Shown here: positions 27,779-37,570 of the stretch, piece after piece
How positions within the stretch are numbered: the first letter of the stretch is position 1
How the letters are laid out: each line of letters opens with the position of its first letter
NCBI GenBank assembly: GCA_902512305.1
Contig: CABXIU010000001.1
Span: 124,001-188,000, forward strand
Length of the DNA: 64,000 bases
Reading direction: 5' to 3'
Origin: an uncultured Gammaproteobacteria bacterium
GTDB taxonomy: Bacteria > Pseudomonadota > Gammaproteobacteria > PS1 > Pseudothioglobaceae
Position numbers and translations under genes: made by a program
Notes under the pieces: generated by a model
Told to the model about the DNA's origin: nothing
Database searches by the model: none
Seen by the model: the letters and a program-made list of their open reading frames with translations, nothing else

Positions 27779-28624
27779 TTAGTAATAGACGAGCTCTACT
27801 CTTCTATTTTTCTCCCAGGCTTCCTCGTTACTACCAGTTAGTACAGGGTCTTCTTCTCCATAGCTTACAACGATAATTCTATCGTCAAGGTTATAAAGAC
27901 CTAGTACTTCCTTCACACTTAAGGCACGATTTTCACCAAGCGCTAGGTTGTATTCACGCGTTCCTCTCTCATCTGCATGACCTTCAAGACGAAGGTTTAC
28001 AGAAGGGTTTTCTTGCATAAAGTTAGCATGTTCGATAATAATTCTTGTGGCTAGCTCATCAATTTCAGAGTCATCATAGGCGAAATAGAGCGTACATTCA
28101 GCTTGATTACAAAACTCATTTATTTTTGTACCAGTAATTTCCGCAAGTTCCAATATAGCCTCAATTAAATCTTCTCTATTTACAAGATTACCATCAGCAT
28201 CTAAAACGATTAAATCACCCAAACCCTTTGCTATTGCAACTTCCATAAGCTCTGCATCAGACATAGCATTTAGTTCTTCACTTCTGCTCTTAAGAAGCTC
28301 ACCACTCTCTAGGATGGCGTTAATAAGTTGATCTCTATTTAGAAGGTTTCCGTCTTCATCTAAGAGAATTAAGTCTTCAAGTCCTTTCTCCTTGGCAATT
28401 GCTATCAATTCATCGTTTGATAGCTGCTCAAGTTCATCAATTGTAAAGCCTCCAGTTTCATCCGAAGCAACTAAAGTCTCTTCACCACTCAACATTGCTT
28501 CTTCAGTAGCAGCGTCGGATGGGTTGATTAAATCTAGAAATTTGTCTCCAAGCTCAGAAATGTTTGTTGTAGCGCAAGAACTTAGAAAAATCACACTTGA
28601 TAATAATAGAATTTTTTTTGACAT
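27779..28624 (-). CDS. pal: Peptidoglycan-associated lipoprotein Pal with tandem-repeat insert
   Basis: Outer-membrane lipoprotein that anchors to peptidoglycan and works with TolB. Signal peptide ends at the lipobox LSSC (Cys17). The C-terminal ~100 residues are the OmpA/Pal domain with EGHADERGTREYNLALGENRA and FCNQAECTLYFAYDDSEI. At 281 residues it is ~110 longer than E. coli Pal (173). The extra part (~60-165) contains two tandem copies spaced 53 residues (68-106 and 121-159; 24 of 39 identical), each with a Rho-N/SAP-like helix pattern and a DxDGN loop (LDEDGNLLNRDQL, LDADGNLVNREDL). The function of the insert is unknown. Confidence 0.92.
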   Translation of the reverse strand: MSKKILLLSSVIFLSSCATTNISELGDKFLDLINPSDAATEEAMLSGEETLVASDETGGFTIDELEQLSNDELIAIAKEKGLEDLILLDEDGNLLNRDQLINAILESGELLKSRSEELNAMSDAELMEVAIAKGLGDLIVLDADGNLVNREDLIEAILELAEITGTKINEFCNQAECTLYFAYDDSEIDELATRIIIEHANFMQENPSVNLRLEGHADERGTREYNLALGENRALSVKEVLGLYNLDDRIIVVSYGEEDPVLTGSNEEAWEKNRRVELVYY

Positions 28625-28634
28625 TTTGATTTCC

Positions 28635-29912
28635 TTAATTAGAATAATTTGACCAACTTGGCTCTCTTACTTCACCTTCTTTTTGCATTAACTCTACAAT
28701 TTGATTATTATGTAGTGAGATTATAGACAAAATTCCCTTGTTGTCTCTATTAGTTGAAAAAATAATCATACCACCATTTGGCGAAAAATATGGTGACTCA
28801 TCAGATTTATTTTGAGTCATTACTGTTAAGTCTCTTGAAGCTATATCGAGAAGCGCTAATCTGTAATCTTTTCCAACACGATGAATCAGTGCTAGATCTT
28901 TTCCATCAGGTGAAAAAACAGGTTTGGCATTATAACGACCTTCAAAACTTGCTCTAGAGATTTTTCCAGACTTTAGATCTTTGATATACACTTGAACTTG
29001 CCCAGTTCTATTTGATGTGAAGGCAATTTTGTTGCCGTCAGGCGAAAAGCTAGCCTCAGTATCTATTGAAATATTTTTAGTTAATCTTTCTAGTTTTTTT
29101 GATTTAAAGTGATAAAGGTAAATGTCTTTATTGCCTTGTTTTGAAATTGTTAAAGCAAGACTCTCCCCACTTGGATGCCAACTAGGTGATGAGGCTATTC
29201 CATCGAATTTAGGTAATTTAATGGGTATTGTTTTCATGAATGGAGTCATAACATAAACTTCTGACCTATTGTTTTTAAATGAAACATAAGCTAACTTTTT
29301 TTGATCCCTAGACCATGCTGGAGAAAGTATCGGACCTGAAGATCTGACGACCGTCTGAGGATTGTATCCATCGGAATCTGAAATTTGAAGTTTGTAAGTT
29401 TTTCCACCACCATAATTTTCTGTGACTGTTACATATGAAAGCCTTGTGTCAAATGAACCTTTTTGACCGAGCAAGACATAATAAATTTTGTCACTTAAAA
29501 AATGAGCAATCCTTCTAAAGCCACTATTGTGAACGCGAATTTTCTTTTGGTAGAGACTTTTCTCTGAAAAAACGTCATAAATATATATATAAACGTTGTA
29601 GACTTTGTTGCTAACTTGTTCAATTTTTCCAAAGACTACAGCGTCTTTTTTGTGTTCTTGCCAAAAATTAAAATCAATTTGATTAGTAACTAGAGCCTCG
29701 GTACTTAGGGCGTTGAATTGTCCAGAGCGGTTAAGATTGTCTCTAATGATTTTTGCAATATCAACGTTAGTTGAACTTCCAGCAATCTCGAAGGGTGCTA
29801 TTACTATAGGAAATGCGGCCTCTCTAGTCTTGACGATATTAACCTCAAGGAGTGCATTTGCTGATAAAGAGATAAACAGAGATAGAAATATTGAAAGTTT
29901 AAAAAATTTCAT
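28635..29912 (-). CDS. tolB: Tol-Pal system beta-propeller protein TolB
   Basis: Periplasmic component that binds Pal and is pulled by TolA during outer-membrane invagination. It has 425 residues (E. coli 430): signal peptide (residues 1-20, ending SANA), N-terminal alpha/beta domain, and six WD40-like PD40 blades (LSPAWSRDQKKLAYVSF, SPSWHPSGESLAL, EASFSPDGNKIAFTSNR and later repeats). It starts with an ATGA overlap with the upstream iscX and lies 10 nt before pal. tolQ, tolR and tolA are not in this cluster. Confidence 0.96.
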   Translation of the reverse strand: MKFFKLSIFLSLFISLSANALLEVNIVKTREAAFPIVIAPFEIAGSSTNVDIAKIIRDNLNRSGQFNALSTEALVTNQIDFNFWQEHKKDAVVFGKIEQVSNKVYNVYIYIYDVFSEKSLYQKKIRVHNSGFRRIAHFLSDKIYYVLLGQKGSFDTRLSYVTVTENYGGGKTYKLQISDSDGYNPQTVVRSSGPILSPAWSRDQKKLAYVSFKNNRSEVYVMTPFMKTIPIKLPKFDGIASSPSWHPSGESLALTISKQGNKDIYLYHFKSKKLERLTKNISIDTEASFSPDGNKIAFTSNRTGQVQVYIKDLKSGKISRASFEGRYNAKPVFSPDGKDLALIHRVGKDYRLALLDIASRDLTVMTQNKSDESPYFSPNGGMIIFSTNRDNKGILSIISLHNNQIVELMQKEGEVREPSWSNYSN

Positions 29913-30106
29913 TCTATCTCCTCTATCCAGTTCATTTGGATTGCTTCAAGCACCCTTTCACCACATTTGCTTTGGCCTTCTTCAAAATCATCGAGATTTA
30001 TCACCATTTCTCGTAAATCAACAAAGTTTATTGTCTTAGGGTCTATATCAGGAAATTTATCAGATAAAGAGATGGCTATTTCTAAAGAATCAGTCCAACA
30101 AATCAT
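29909..30106 (-). CDS. iscX: Fe-S cluster assembly protein IscX
   Basis: A 65-residue acidic protein with the IscX/YfhJ pattern: WTDSLEIAISLSDKFPDIDP, the FVDLREMVINLDDFEEG core and the C-terminal EAIQMNWIEEIE. IscX binds IscS and iron and tunes cluster assembly. I start at the ATG at 30106; a TTG two codons upstream is also open. In E. coli iscX ends the isc operon; here it is detached and overlaps tolB by 4 nt (ATGA), so it is cotranscribed with tolB-pal-cpoB. Confidence 0.88.
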   Translation of the reverse strand: MICWTDSLEIAISLSDKFPDIDPKTINFVDLREMVINLDDFEEGQSKCGERVLEAIQMNWIEEIE

Positions 30107-30178
30107 TATCAATCAGGGTATTAATTTTAATGGTGTAATTTTAATCAATTCATTGATTTGATTTAAACAATTTTCAAA

Positions 30179-32284
30179 TTAAAGCCTTTCTGCAGATAAA
30201 AGATGAGGGAGTTTGTTTAGTTTATCAAGAATGCTATTCAATTCAATAATATTTGTAACAACAACAACTATGTTAAATAGCCTTGTTGAGTCAGGTCTTC
30301 GTTGCTGTTCAATGTTTTCGATATTTACTCCTAGATTTGCTAAAGTATTCGCGACTGCAGCTAATCTGCCACTTCGATTTTCAACAATACAGCTGATTCC
30401 AACTTCAAATTGTTCACTATCGTCCGACTTCCAGTCAACTTCCATCCATTGTGAATTTTTTTCTTTAATGTGCTCAAGATTCGAGCAATTTGAACGATGA
30501 AGAACTAAACCTTTCATTGAGGTTAAAACCCCTGTCACTTCATCACCAGGAATTGGATAGCAACAATGAGCAAAATTTATAGCCATTCCTTTTGTTTGTT
30601 CAATAGACAAAGTATTAATGGTCTCGTTATTGATGTCTTGTAATAATTGATTTACAACAACGGCTACAAAGATCTCTGATAAGCCTACTTTTATATACAA
30701 ATCTTGAAAGTCACTACAATTAAGATCTTTAAGACATTTGTTCCACTTATCTAGAGGGACATCGTTAATTTTTATTTTTTGGAATTTAAGTGCGTCAGAT
30801 ATTAAAAGTTTTCCTAATCTTGCAAGTTCGACTTTAGAGTTGTCTTTGAGGTGAGCTTTAATTGCGGTTTTGGCTTTTGACGTAATAACGAAATCAAGCC
30901 AGTTAGGCTTGGGTTTTACAAATCTGCTTGTAATAATTTCAACTGTTTGACCTGATTTTAAAGGAGTTGAAAGTTCAGCCTCATTCCCATTGATCGTTGC
31001 TTTTTGGGCTTTTTTTCCAACATTTGTATGTACTGCATAAGCAAAATCTAGAACTGTTGCTCTTAATGGAAGTTGTATGATTTTCCCTGCAGGTGTGAAA
31101 ACGAATACTTCATCTGAAAATAAATCAGATTTTGTACTTTCCAAAAAGTCAACTGATGAGTCAGTATTTTGCTGTATATCTAGTAAGGAGCCTATCCAGT
31201 TTTTGGCTAATTGTTTTGATGGTTTATCCGTATTCTTGTAATGCCAATGAGCTGCAATTCCATATTCTGATATAAAATCCATTTCTTGAGAGCGAATCTG
31301 TACTTCAATAAACATCTTTCTAGGACCAATTAATACAGTGTGAAGAGACTGGTATCCATTAGGCTTTGGGGCGGAAATGTAGTCTTTAAATTTTAGCGGT
31401 ATTGGCTTGTACAAGCTATGAATATGACCTAAAGCCTGGTAACAAGCATTGGTATTCTCAACAATAACTCGGAAAGCATGCATATCAAGAACTTCTGAAA
31501 ACTTTCGTGATTTGATTTTCATTTTGTTAAAAACACTAGATGGTTGCTTTTGTCGTCCTTCCACAGTTGCATTAATTTGCTCAAACTTTAATCTATTTTC
31601 TATCTCAGATTTGATGAGATTAATTGTTTTCTTTTGATTTCCATATTGTTTTTTAATTTTTCTTTTTATAACCACATGCTTCCTAGGGTGGAGGATTTGA
31701 AAGCAAAGATCATCTAACTCTACTCCAATGCTATGAAGACCAAGTCTTCTCGCAATAGGCGCATGAAGCTCAGAAGTTTCTTTGGCTTTTTGGATTCTTT
31801 TTTCATCGCTCATAGAATCAATCGTTCTCATATTGTGAAGTCTATCTGCCAACTTAATAATCATTACTCTCATGTCTTTTGACATTGCTAGTATAAGTTT
31901 TTGAAAGTTTTGAGCTTGCTTTTGAGTACTTGATGTAAATTCAAGATTTGTTAACTTTGAGACGCCTTCAACGATGTGTGCAACTTGCTCACCAAATTCA
32001 TTTTTGACATCTGCCTTAGTAACTGAGGTATCTTCAATGCAATCGTGCAAAATAGCTGCCACAATACAAAAGTAATCTAATTTAAGCTTAGCCAAGATTA
32101 GAGCAACTGATAATGGATGGCTAATATAAGCTTCACCCGACTTTCTAAATTGACCAGAATGTGCTTTTTCAGCAATCAAGTGAGACTTTTTAACCAATTC
32201 AATCTCTTCATTTGAAAGGTATTCTTCCAAAACACCACATAAATTGGAAATTTGAGATTTAGTTTGAAATAAATTGGTAGCCAT
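30179..32284 (-). CDS. spoT: Bifunctional (p)ppGpp synthetase/hydrolase, SpoT/Rel type
   Basis: 701 residues (E. coli SpoT 702). Domain order: HD hydrolase (~25-180, with HDCIEDTSV and intact metal-binding His/Asp), synthetase (~240-350, KFKDYISAPKPNGYQSLHT), TGS (~390-450, VFTPAGKIIQLPLRATVLDFAY), helical/zinc-finger-like region, and C-terminal ACT (~625-700). The intact HD motif and the basic FKD motif favour a bifunctional enzyme. It responds to starvation in the cytosol. It stands alone, without rpoZ or gmk, 66 nt before iscX. Confidence 0.95.
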   Translation of the reverse strand: MATNLFQTKSQISNLCGVLEEYLSNEEIELVKKSHLIAEKAHSGQFRKSGEAYISHPLSVALILAKLKLDYFCIVAAILHDCIEDTSVTKADVKNEFGEQVAHIVEGVSKLTNLEFTSSTQKQAQNFQKLILAMSKDMRVMIIKLADRLHNMRTIDSMSDEKRIQKAKETSELHAPIARRLGLHSIGVELDDLCFQILHPRKHVVIKRKIKKQYGNQKKTINLIKSEIENRLKFEQINATVEGRQKQPSSVFNKMKIKSRKFSEVLDMHAFRVIVENTNACYQALGHIHSLYKPIPLKFKDYISAPKPNGYQSLHTVLIGPRKMFIEVQIRSQEMDFISEYGIAAHWHYKNTDKPSKQLAKNWIGSLLDIQQNTDSSVDFLESTKSDLFSDEVFVFTPAGKIIQLPLRATVLDFAYAVHTNVGKKAQKATINGNEAELSTPLKSGQTVEIITSRFVKPKPNWLDFVITSKAKTAIKAHLKDNSKVELARLGKLLISDALKFQKIKINDVPLDKWNKCLKDLNCSDFQDLYIKVGLSEIFVAVVVNQLLQDINNETINTLSIEQTKGMAINFAHCCYPIPGDEVTGVLTSMKGLVLHRSNCSNLEHIKEKNSQWMEVDWKSDDSEQFEVGISCIVENRSGRLAAVANTLANLGVNIENIEQQRRPDSTRLFNIVVVVTNIIELNSILDKLNKLPHLLSAERL

Positions 32285-32392
32285 TGATATTTATTTTATA
32301 CTTTTATGAATAATTTCCTACAATTATATAATCATGTAGATAAATGCTATAAGTTCTTTGTATAAAGGCTTTTAAGATAAAAGGTACACTAG

Positions 32393-32398
32393 TATAAT
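32393..32398 (+). promoter_or_regulatory. Candidate -10 element for bamD
   Basis: TATAAT at 32393 lies 34 nt before the bamD ATG, within the divergent spoT/bamD gap. A weak -35 (TTTTAA) sits 17 nt upstream. Confidence 0.4.
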
Positions 32399-32431
32399 TT
32401 GATATTTCATTAATATTGCTCAAAACCTAAT

Positions 32432-33202
32432 ATGAATACTCGATTAATATTTGCCCTTACATTAATACTTTTTCTAACTGGATGCTCTTTCTTAGGTGGT
32501 GATAAAGACACTAGAAAGCTCGTTGCTGAAGGTCTAACGCCTAAAGAGCTGTATGAAAAAGCTGAGGATAATGTTGATTCTGGATTAATTGAACAAGCAA
32601 TTGATCAATATGACCTAATTTTAGCCTCATATCCTAATTCTAAATATGCTATTCAGGCTAGACTAGATATTGCTTACAACTTGTTTAAACTAAAAAAATA
32701 TAACAGAGCAATCATTGAATTGGATAGCTTTATTGAAAAATATCCTGACATAGCCCCAACTCCTTATGCATACTATCTTAGAGGTGTTATTTCAGAAAGT
32801 AAATCGAATTCAATACTAGATGATCTAGTTACGGACAATGCTCAAAGGGATGTTGAAGGTATAAAAGATGCATATAACTATTATTTAGCTCTCATTGATA
32901 CCTTTCCAGATTCTAAATACTCTAATGAAGCAAAAGAAAAAATTGACAATTTAACAAATATTCTATCGAAGCACGAGTTTTATGTTGCATTGTACTATAA
33001 TAGTATAGAGGCTTATATAGCCTCAGTTAACAGATCAAAATTTATTATTGAAAATTATCCAAATAGTACGTCAATTCCAGATGCCCTTTATCTTATGGCA
33101 AATAATTATGATATGCTAAATGCTGACAAACTTGCAGCTGATACAAAACAAATCCTATACTCTAATTATCCAAACTATTCTCCCAATTTTTCTATCGAAT
33201 AG
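32432..33202 (+). CDS. bamD: Outer-membrane protein assembly factor BamD
   Basis: Essential lipoprotein of the BAM complex that recruits outer-membrane protein substrates to BamA. 256 residues (E. coli 245). The signal peptide ends at the lipobox LTGC with Cys18. Five TPR-like repeats follow (LYEKAEDNVDSGLIEQAIDQYDLILASYPNS and on), including the EYPxS-type ends of TPR units. It is divergent from spoT and lies 18 nt before an MFS gene. Confidence 0.93.
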   Translation: MNTRLIFALTLILFLTGCSFLGGDKDTRKLVAEGLTPKELYEKAEDNVDSGLIEQAIDQYDLILASYPNSKYAIQARLDIAYNLFKLKKYNRAIIELDSFIEKYPDIAPTPYAYYLRGVISESKSNSILDDLVTDNAQRDVEGIKDAYNYYLALIDTFPDSKYSNEAKEKIDNLTNILSKHEFYVALYYNSIEAYIASVNRSKFIIENYPNSTSIPDALYLMANNYDMLNADKLAADTKQILYSNYPNYSPNFSIE

Positions 33203-33220
33203 TTAGTATCAGGATTTATA

Positions 33221-34390
33221 TTGATGAAAACTGCTGAAAGAATCTTTGCTTTAAAGATATCTCTAATTATGTCAGTTCGAATGTTGGGGCTTTTTATGCT
33301 TTTCCCTGTAATGAGTGTTTATGCAGTAGAGTATGATAATTCAACACCATTTCTCGTTGGTATGGCAATTGGCATCTACGGCTTAACACAGGCTTTATTA
33401 CAAATACCTTTTGGATATTTTTCAGATCGATTCGGTCGAAAACCAATTCTAATAACTGGGCTTTTAATCTTTTTTTTGGGTAGTATTTTAGCAGCGAACA
33501 CCTCAAATATTATTTTGGTTGTTGTTGGCAGAGCATTACAAGGTGGAGGCGCTATATCAGCTGTTTTGATGGCATTTTTAGCAGATTTTGTTGGAGAGGA
33601 AAACAGAGCAAAGGCAAATGCATTCGTCGGTTTTCAAATTGGAGTCGCCTTTATGGTTTCACTATTAATTGGACCAATAATAAGCTCTAAAGTTGGCCTT
33701 CAAGGACTTTTTTGGACGATCGCCCTATTGTCAGTAATATCCATGTTAATTGTATTATCACTTAAACACTCAAGACCTATTGCTTATTACAAACTTTCTA
33801 TTCAAGCATTTAAGGAGACTTTTACCAAAGAGTTAGTTACTTTAGATTTTAGTATTTTTTCACTTCATTTAATTCTAGCTGCTGGCTTTATTATTATGCC
33901 AGTTCTGATTGTTGAGAAGCAAATTGTAAGCATGGTAGATAATTGGCAAATCTATCTTCCAGCAATTCTTATGTCATTTATAGGGATGCTTCCTCTTATT
34001 GTTATTTCGGAAAAATTTAAAAAAACAAAATACATCATACTTCTAAGTATCTTATTATTAATTTCTAGTCAACTGATCTTCTTTAATTCAAACTTAAACT
34101 TTCAAATATTTATATTCACCCTAACTATTTTTTTTATAGCATTCAATACAATTGAAGCCCTACTACCCTCTCTATTATCAAGAACAGCTAGCGCTTCTAA
34201 GAGGGGTCTCGCTATGGGGATTTTTTCTACTTCTCAGTTTTTAGGAACATTTTTTGGCGGTGCAATTGGTGGTTTGATTTATGACATTTACGATTTAAAT
34301 AGTGTATTCTTATTCACGATATTTGTTGCAATAATTTGGTGGTTTCTGATACTTTTTTTACCACTTAAAACTAAAACTTTAAAGGAGTAA
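33221..34390 (+). CDS. Major facilitator superfamily transporter, YajR-like
   Basis: 389 residues, 12 predicted helices. The A-motif is [16 protein letters not shown] (helix 2-3 loop), and the second half has [26 protein letters not shown]. It resembles E. coli YajR but stops after helix 12 and so lacks YajR's C-terminal cytosolic YAM domain. The gene precedes ssb by 8 nt, an arrangement seen in other gammaproteobacteria. The substrate is unknown; efflux is the usual inference. Confidence 0.85.
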   Translation: MMKTAERIFALKISLIMSVRMLGLFMLFPVMSVYAVEYDNSTPFLVGMAIGIYGLTQALLQIPFGYFSDRFGRKPILITGLLIFFLGSILAANTSNIILVVVGRALQGGGAISAVLMAFLADFVGEENRAKANAFVGFQIGVAFMVSLLIGPIISSKVGLQGLFWTIALLSVISMLIVLSLKHSRPIAYYKLSIQAFKETFTKELVTLDFSIFSLHLILAAGFIIMPVLIVEKQIVSMVDNWQIYLPAILMSFIGMLPLIVISEKFKKTKYIILLSILLLISSQLIFFNSNLNFQIFIFTLTIFFIAFNTIEALLPSLLSRTASASKRGLAMGIFSTSQFLGTFFGGAIGGLIYDIYDLNSVFLFTIFVAIIWWFLILFLPLKTKTLKE

Positions 34391-34398
34391 TTAAGACA

Positions 34399-34866
34399 AT
34401 GGCCGGGATAAACAAGGTAATTTTGGTAGGAAATTTAGGCGCAAAGCCAGAAATTAAATATGCTTCAAATGGAAATGCTATCAGTAATTTATCTATTGCC
34501 ACGAGTGAATCATGGACTGATAAAAGCACAGGTCAAAAACAAGAAAGAACAGAATGGCACAGAGTGAGCTTGTTTGGCAAAGTGGCAGAGATTGCTGGTC
34601 AGTATTTAGATAAAGGCTCAAAAGTTTATGTTGAAGGTAAGCTTCAAACTCGCAAATGGCAAGATCAAAATGGCCAAGATCGTTATACAACTGAAGTCGT
34701 TATTAGTGGGTACAGTGGTACTCTGCAAATGCTTGATCGTCGTGATGATACAAATACAAGTGCGCCTTCTCAGGAATCACAATCAGAACCTCAAAAAGCT
34801 TCTGAGCCTGCCCCTGCAATTACCCCAGTAGCGCCTGATGAATTTGAGGATGACATTCCTTTCTAA
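34399..34866 (+). CDS. ssb: Single-stranded DNA-binding protein
   Basis: 155 residues (E. coli 178). The N-terminal OB fold starts [17 protein letters not shown] and ends near residue 112; a short glutamine/proline/serine linker leads to the acidic tip DEFEDDIPF, which is the docking peptide for RecO, RecQ, PriA and others. RecO is encoded at 36007. An AAGGAG lies ~12 nt before the ATG. Confidence 0.97.
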   Translation: MAGINKVILVGNLGAKPEIKYASNGNAISNLSIATSESWTDKSTGQKQERTEWHRVSLFGKVAEIAGQYLDKGSKVYVEGKLQTRKWQDQNGQDRYTTEVVISGYSGTLQMLDRRDDTNTSAPSQESQSEPQKASEPAPAITPVAPDEFEDDIPF

Positions 34867-34877
34867 GTTTTAGAAAA

Positions 34878-35270
34878 TTAACTTGAGTCAGTTTCAGCTT
34901 CTAGGATAACAAAAGCCAAAGCATTTTGACTTTCGTCAGATATACTCAAATGACCCTGTTTAATTCCTTTCTCTAGGAGATATAGTCTTAATTTTTCACT
35001 AGGCATAAAGTAAGGTTTGCCGTTTTCGTTACTTCTTACCGTTAAATCCTGAAAGCTAAGAACTCTTCCTATACCAGTTCCTAAAGCTTTAGAAAATGCC
35101 TCTTTAGCGGCAAATCTTTTTGCACAAAAGGCTGCACTATCAGCCTTATTTGCAAACAAAGCTCTTTCATGCTCAGTTAAAACGCGATTGATAAAGCCAT
35201 CTCTATTTTTATTGAGAATTTTTTGTACTCTTTCAATGCTTACAATATCTGTTCCGATACCGTAAATCAC
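34878..35270 (-). CDS. acpS: Holo-[acyl-carrier-protein] synthase
   Basis: Transfers 4'-phosphopantetheine from CoA to apo-ACP. 130 residues (E. coli 126). The N-terminal [15 protein letters not shown] supplies the Mg aspartate (Asp8), and [19 protein letters not shown] holds the second Mg ligand Glu. It is last in lgt-thyA-rnc-era-recO-pdxJ-acpS and overlaps pdxJ by 4 nt. Confidence 0.96.
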   Translation of the reverse strand: MIYGIGTDIVSIERVQKILNKNRDGFINRVLTEHERALFANKADSAAFCAKRFAAKEAFSKALGTGIGRVLSFQDLTVRSNENGKPYFMPSEKLRLYLLEKGIKQGHLSISDESQNALAFVILEAETDSS

Positions 35271-35998
35271 AAGCCTCTAGCCTCTTTTAGTAGTTGTTTC
35301 ATTTCAGATGTGGCACTTGCAAGCCCAACAAACAAAGATCTCGCAATGATAGAGTGTCCAATATTAAGCTCAACTATAGAGCTAATTTCTGCAATCGCTC
35401 TTGTATTTTCAAGTGTTAATCCATGGCCCGCATTGACTTGCAATCCAAGATTATGTGCATATTCACAGGCGTCTGAAATTTTTTCCAGCTCTATATTTAA
35501 TTCTGCAGCTGTTGAAGCATTTGCATAATGACCTGTATGAATTTCTATAATTGGTGCACCGCATTCAACGGCAGCATCAATTTGATACTTGTCAGCATCG
35601 ATAAACAAGGAGGTTTTAATATTATTTGTACTGAGTTCAGTGCAAACCTCTTTTATTCTATTGATTTGAGATGCAACGTCCAGACCCCCTTCTGTGGTAA
35701 GTTCTTGCCTTTTTTCAGGAACAAGGCAGCAGTCTTCAGGTGAGATATGAGTAGCTATTTTAAGCATTTCATCTGTAGCCGCCATCTCTAGATTCATTTT
35801 CGTTTCTAAACAGTGTTTTAATTCTTCAACATCTTGATCCTGGATATGCCTTCTATCTTCCCTTAAATGAAGAGTAATACTGTCAGCACCAGAATTTTCA
35901 CATATTCTAGCTGCCTCAACTAAACTTGGATAAGGTGTGCCTCTAGCCTGTCGTAATGTAGCTATATGATCAATATTGACACCTAAAAATATACTCAT
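35267..35998 (-). CDS. pdxJ: Pyridoxine 5'-phosphate synthase
   Basis: Condenses the PdxA product with 1-deoxyxylulose 5-phosphate to pyridoxine phosphate. 243 residues, TIM barrel. Landmarks are [20 protein letters not shown] with the active-site His, the [13 protein letters not shown] loop, and [11 protein letters not shown]. It pairs with pdxA (3445) to complete the DXP-dependent route. It lies 8 nt after recO and overlaps acpS by 4 nt. Confidence 0.97.
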   Translation of the reverse strand: MSIFLGVNIDHIATLRQARGTPYPSLVEAARICENSGADSITLHLREDRRHIQDQDVEELKHCLETKMNLEMAATDEMLKIATHISPEDCCLVPEKRQELTTEGGLDVASQINRIKEVCTELSTNNIKTSLFIDADKYQIDAAVECGAPIIEIHTGHYANASTAAELNIELEKISDACEYAHNLGLQVNAGHGLTLENTRAIAEISSIVELNIGHSIIARSLFVGLASATSEMKQLLKEARGL

Positions 35999-36006
35999 AG
36001 ATTTAC

Positions 36007-36693
36007 CTAATTCACAAAAAACAATTCTTTACTTTTAAGCGGTTTGTCGCCAAGTAATGATTTTAATCTTTTTCGATTCATTTTTTTTAAAATACTTAAT
36101 TCATTTGCATCGGTAATCGCCTCATCAGAATTTGAAAGTCGAAGAAGTGTTTTGCCATTGAATAATCCTTCATTAGTAATATTAAATCCCTGATGCTCAA
36201 TAAAGTCATACTTTAAATCTTCATCAATAACTGACCCATCAATATCAAAGTTAAAGTCAATACCATAGCCTAAATCCTCTAACAGTTGGTTTTCAAATTT
36301 TCTAAGTGCGTATTCTTTTTCATTTGAGACTAATGTATTGAGATTGGATATAAATGTCCAGTAGGACTCAAATATTTCAATGTGTTCATCACCTTCAGGA
36401 AGAAGCCTGAGAATAAGTTCATTAATATAGATTGCTAAAATTAAGTCATCACCCAATAATCGTCTTGGTTGATCAGCAATTTCCCATTGAGAAAGACTTT
36501 TTAATTCTCCCTTGCCCTTAAATGAAATACTCAGGCATTGAAACATCTGGAGCGATGTTTTACTATTTCTCGCGCCTCTAGCTATCAATCTTATTTTTCC
36601 AAAATCTTTGGTAAAGAAATCCAATAAAAGGGAGCTGCCTTGATACATTCTGCGGTGCATTAAAAAAGCAGGAGAATTGTCAACTCTAGTCAT
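36007..36693 (-). CDS. recO: DNA repair protein RecO
   Basis: RecFOR-pathway mediator that anneals ssDNA and loads RecA on SSB-coated DNA. 228 residues (E. coli 242). It has the N-terminal OB fold ([27 protein letters not shown]) and helical C-terminal part. The zinc-binding cysteines of some RecO proteins are absent, as in E. coli. It overlaps era by 8 nt. Confidence 0.93.
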   Translation of the reverse strand: MTRVDNSPAFLMHRRMYQGSSLLLDFFTKDFGKIRLIARGARNSKTSLQMFQCLSISFKGKGELKSLSQWEIADQPRRLLGDDLILAIYINELILRLLPEGDEHIEIFESYWTFISNLNTLVSNEKEYALRKFENQLLEDLGYGIDFNFDIDGSVIDEDLKYDFIEHQGFNITNEGLFNGKTLLRLSNSDEAITDANELSILKKMNRKRLKSLLGDKPLKSKELFFVN

Positions 36694-37570
36694 AACCTAA
36701 AGATGCTAGAGCCCTCTTATCATCAGACCAGCCCTGTCTGACTTTAACCCACAATTCTAAAAAAACTTTTGCCTCTAAAAAGCCTTCAATTGTTTGCCTA
36801 GACTCTTGACCAATTTTTTTTAGCATTTCACCATTTTGACCAATGACAATACTTTTTTGAGAGGCCTTGTCTACAAAGATGCGTCCAGCAATTCTATACA
36901 TTTTTCCATCAAGTTCAAATTTTTCAATTTCAACAGTAATGTCATACGGAAGTTCATTTGATAAGTTTCTCATGAGTTTTTCCCTAATAAACTCTGAGAT
37001 TACAAACTTTTGAGAGCGATCAGTTATGTAATCTTCATCATAAATCGCATCTTGCTCAGGTAAATATTTGAGAATTAATTTTCTTAATTTACTAGTGTCA
37101 GAACGATTAAAAGCCGAAAGAGGGAAGACCTCAGTTGCTTGAAACTTTTCACTCATTGACTCGAGAAAAGGAAGTATTTTGTCAATTGAGCTAAGTTTGT
37201 CAATCTTATTGATGCACAATAGAGCTGGTATATCGACTTTCTTGAGGTGCTCTAAAACTCTAGCATCTTCTTTTGTCCACTTGAAAGCCTCTACAATCCA
37301 AATGATGATATCTACATCACTAAAGCTTGAGCTTGCTGCCCTATTCATATACGAATTAATGGCCTTATTATTTCCAATATGTATTCCTGGAGTGTCAACA
37401 AAGACCATTTGATATTTTTTTTGAGTATCAATTGCATTAATCCGATGCCGTGTTGTTTGAGGACGATGTGAGGTAATAGATAGCTTTTGACCAATTAATT
37501 CATTCACTAGTGTAGATTTACCAACGTTTGGTCGCCCTACTACTGCGATAGAACCTGACTGGAAACTCAT
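36686..37570 (-). CDS. era: GTPase Era
   Basis: Ribosome-assembly GTPase acting on the 3' end of 16S rRNA. 294 residues (E. coli 301). G1 is GRPNVGKST (12-20), G3 DTPGI, G4 NKID; the C-terminal KH domain contains IVIGQNGEMLKKIGQESRQ. It overlaps rnc by 4 nt and recO by 8 nt, indicating translational coupling. Confidence 0.97.
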   Translation of the reverse strand: MSFQSGSIAVVGRPNVGKSTLVNELIGQKLSITSHRPQTTRHRINAIDTQKKYQMVFVDTPGIHIGNNKAINSYMNRAASSSFSDVDIIIWIVEAFKWTKEDARVLEHLKKVDIPALLCINKIDKLSSIDKILPFLESMSEKFQATEVFPLSAFNRSDTSKLRKLILKYLPEQDAIYDEDYITDRSQKFVISEFIREKLMRNLSNELPYDITVEIEKFELDGKMYRIAGRIFVDKASQKSIVIGQNGEMLKKIGQESRQTIEGFLEAKVFLELWVKVRQGWSDDKRALASLGYD

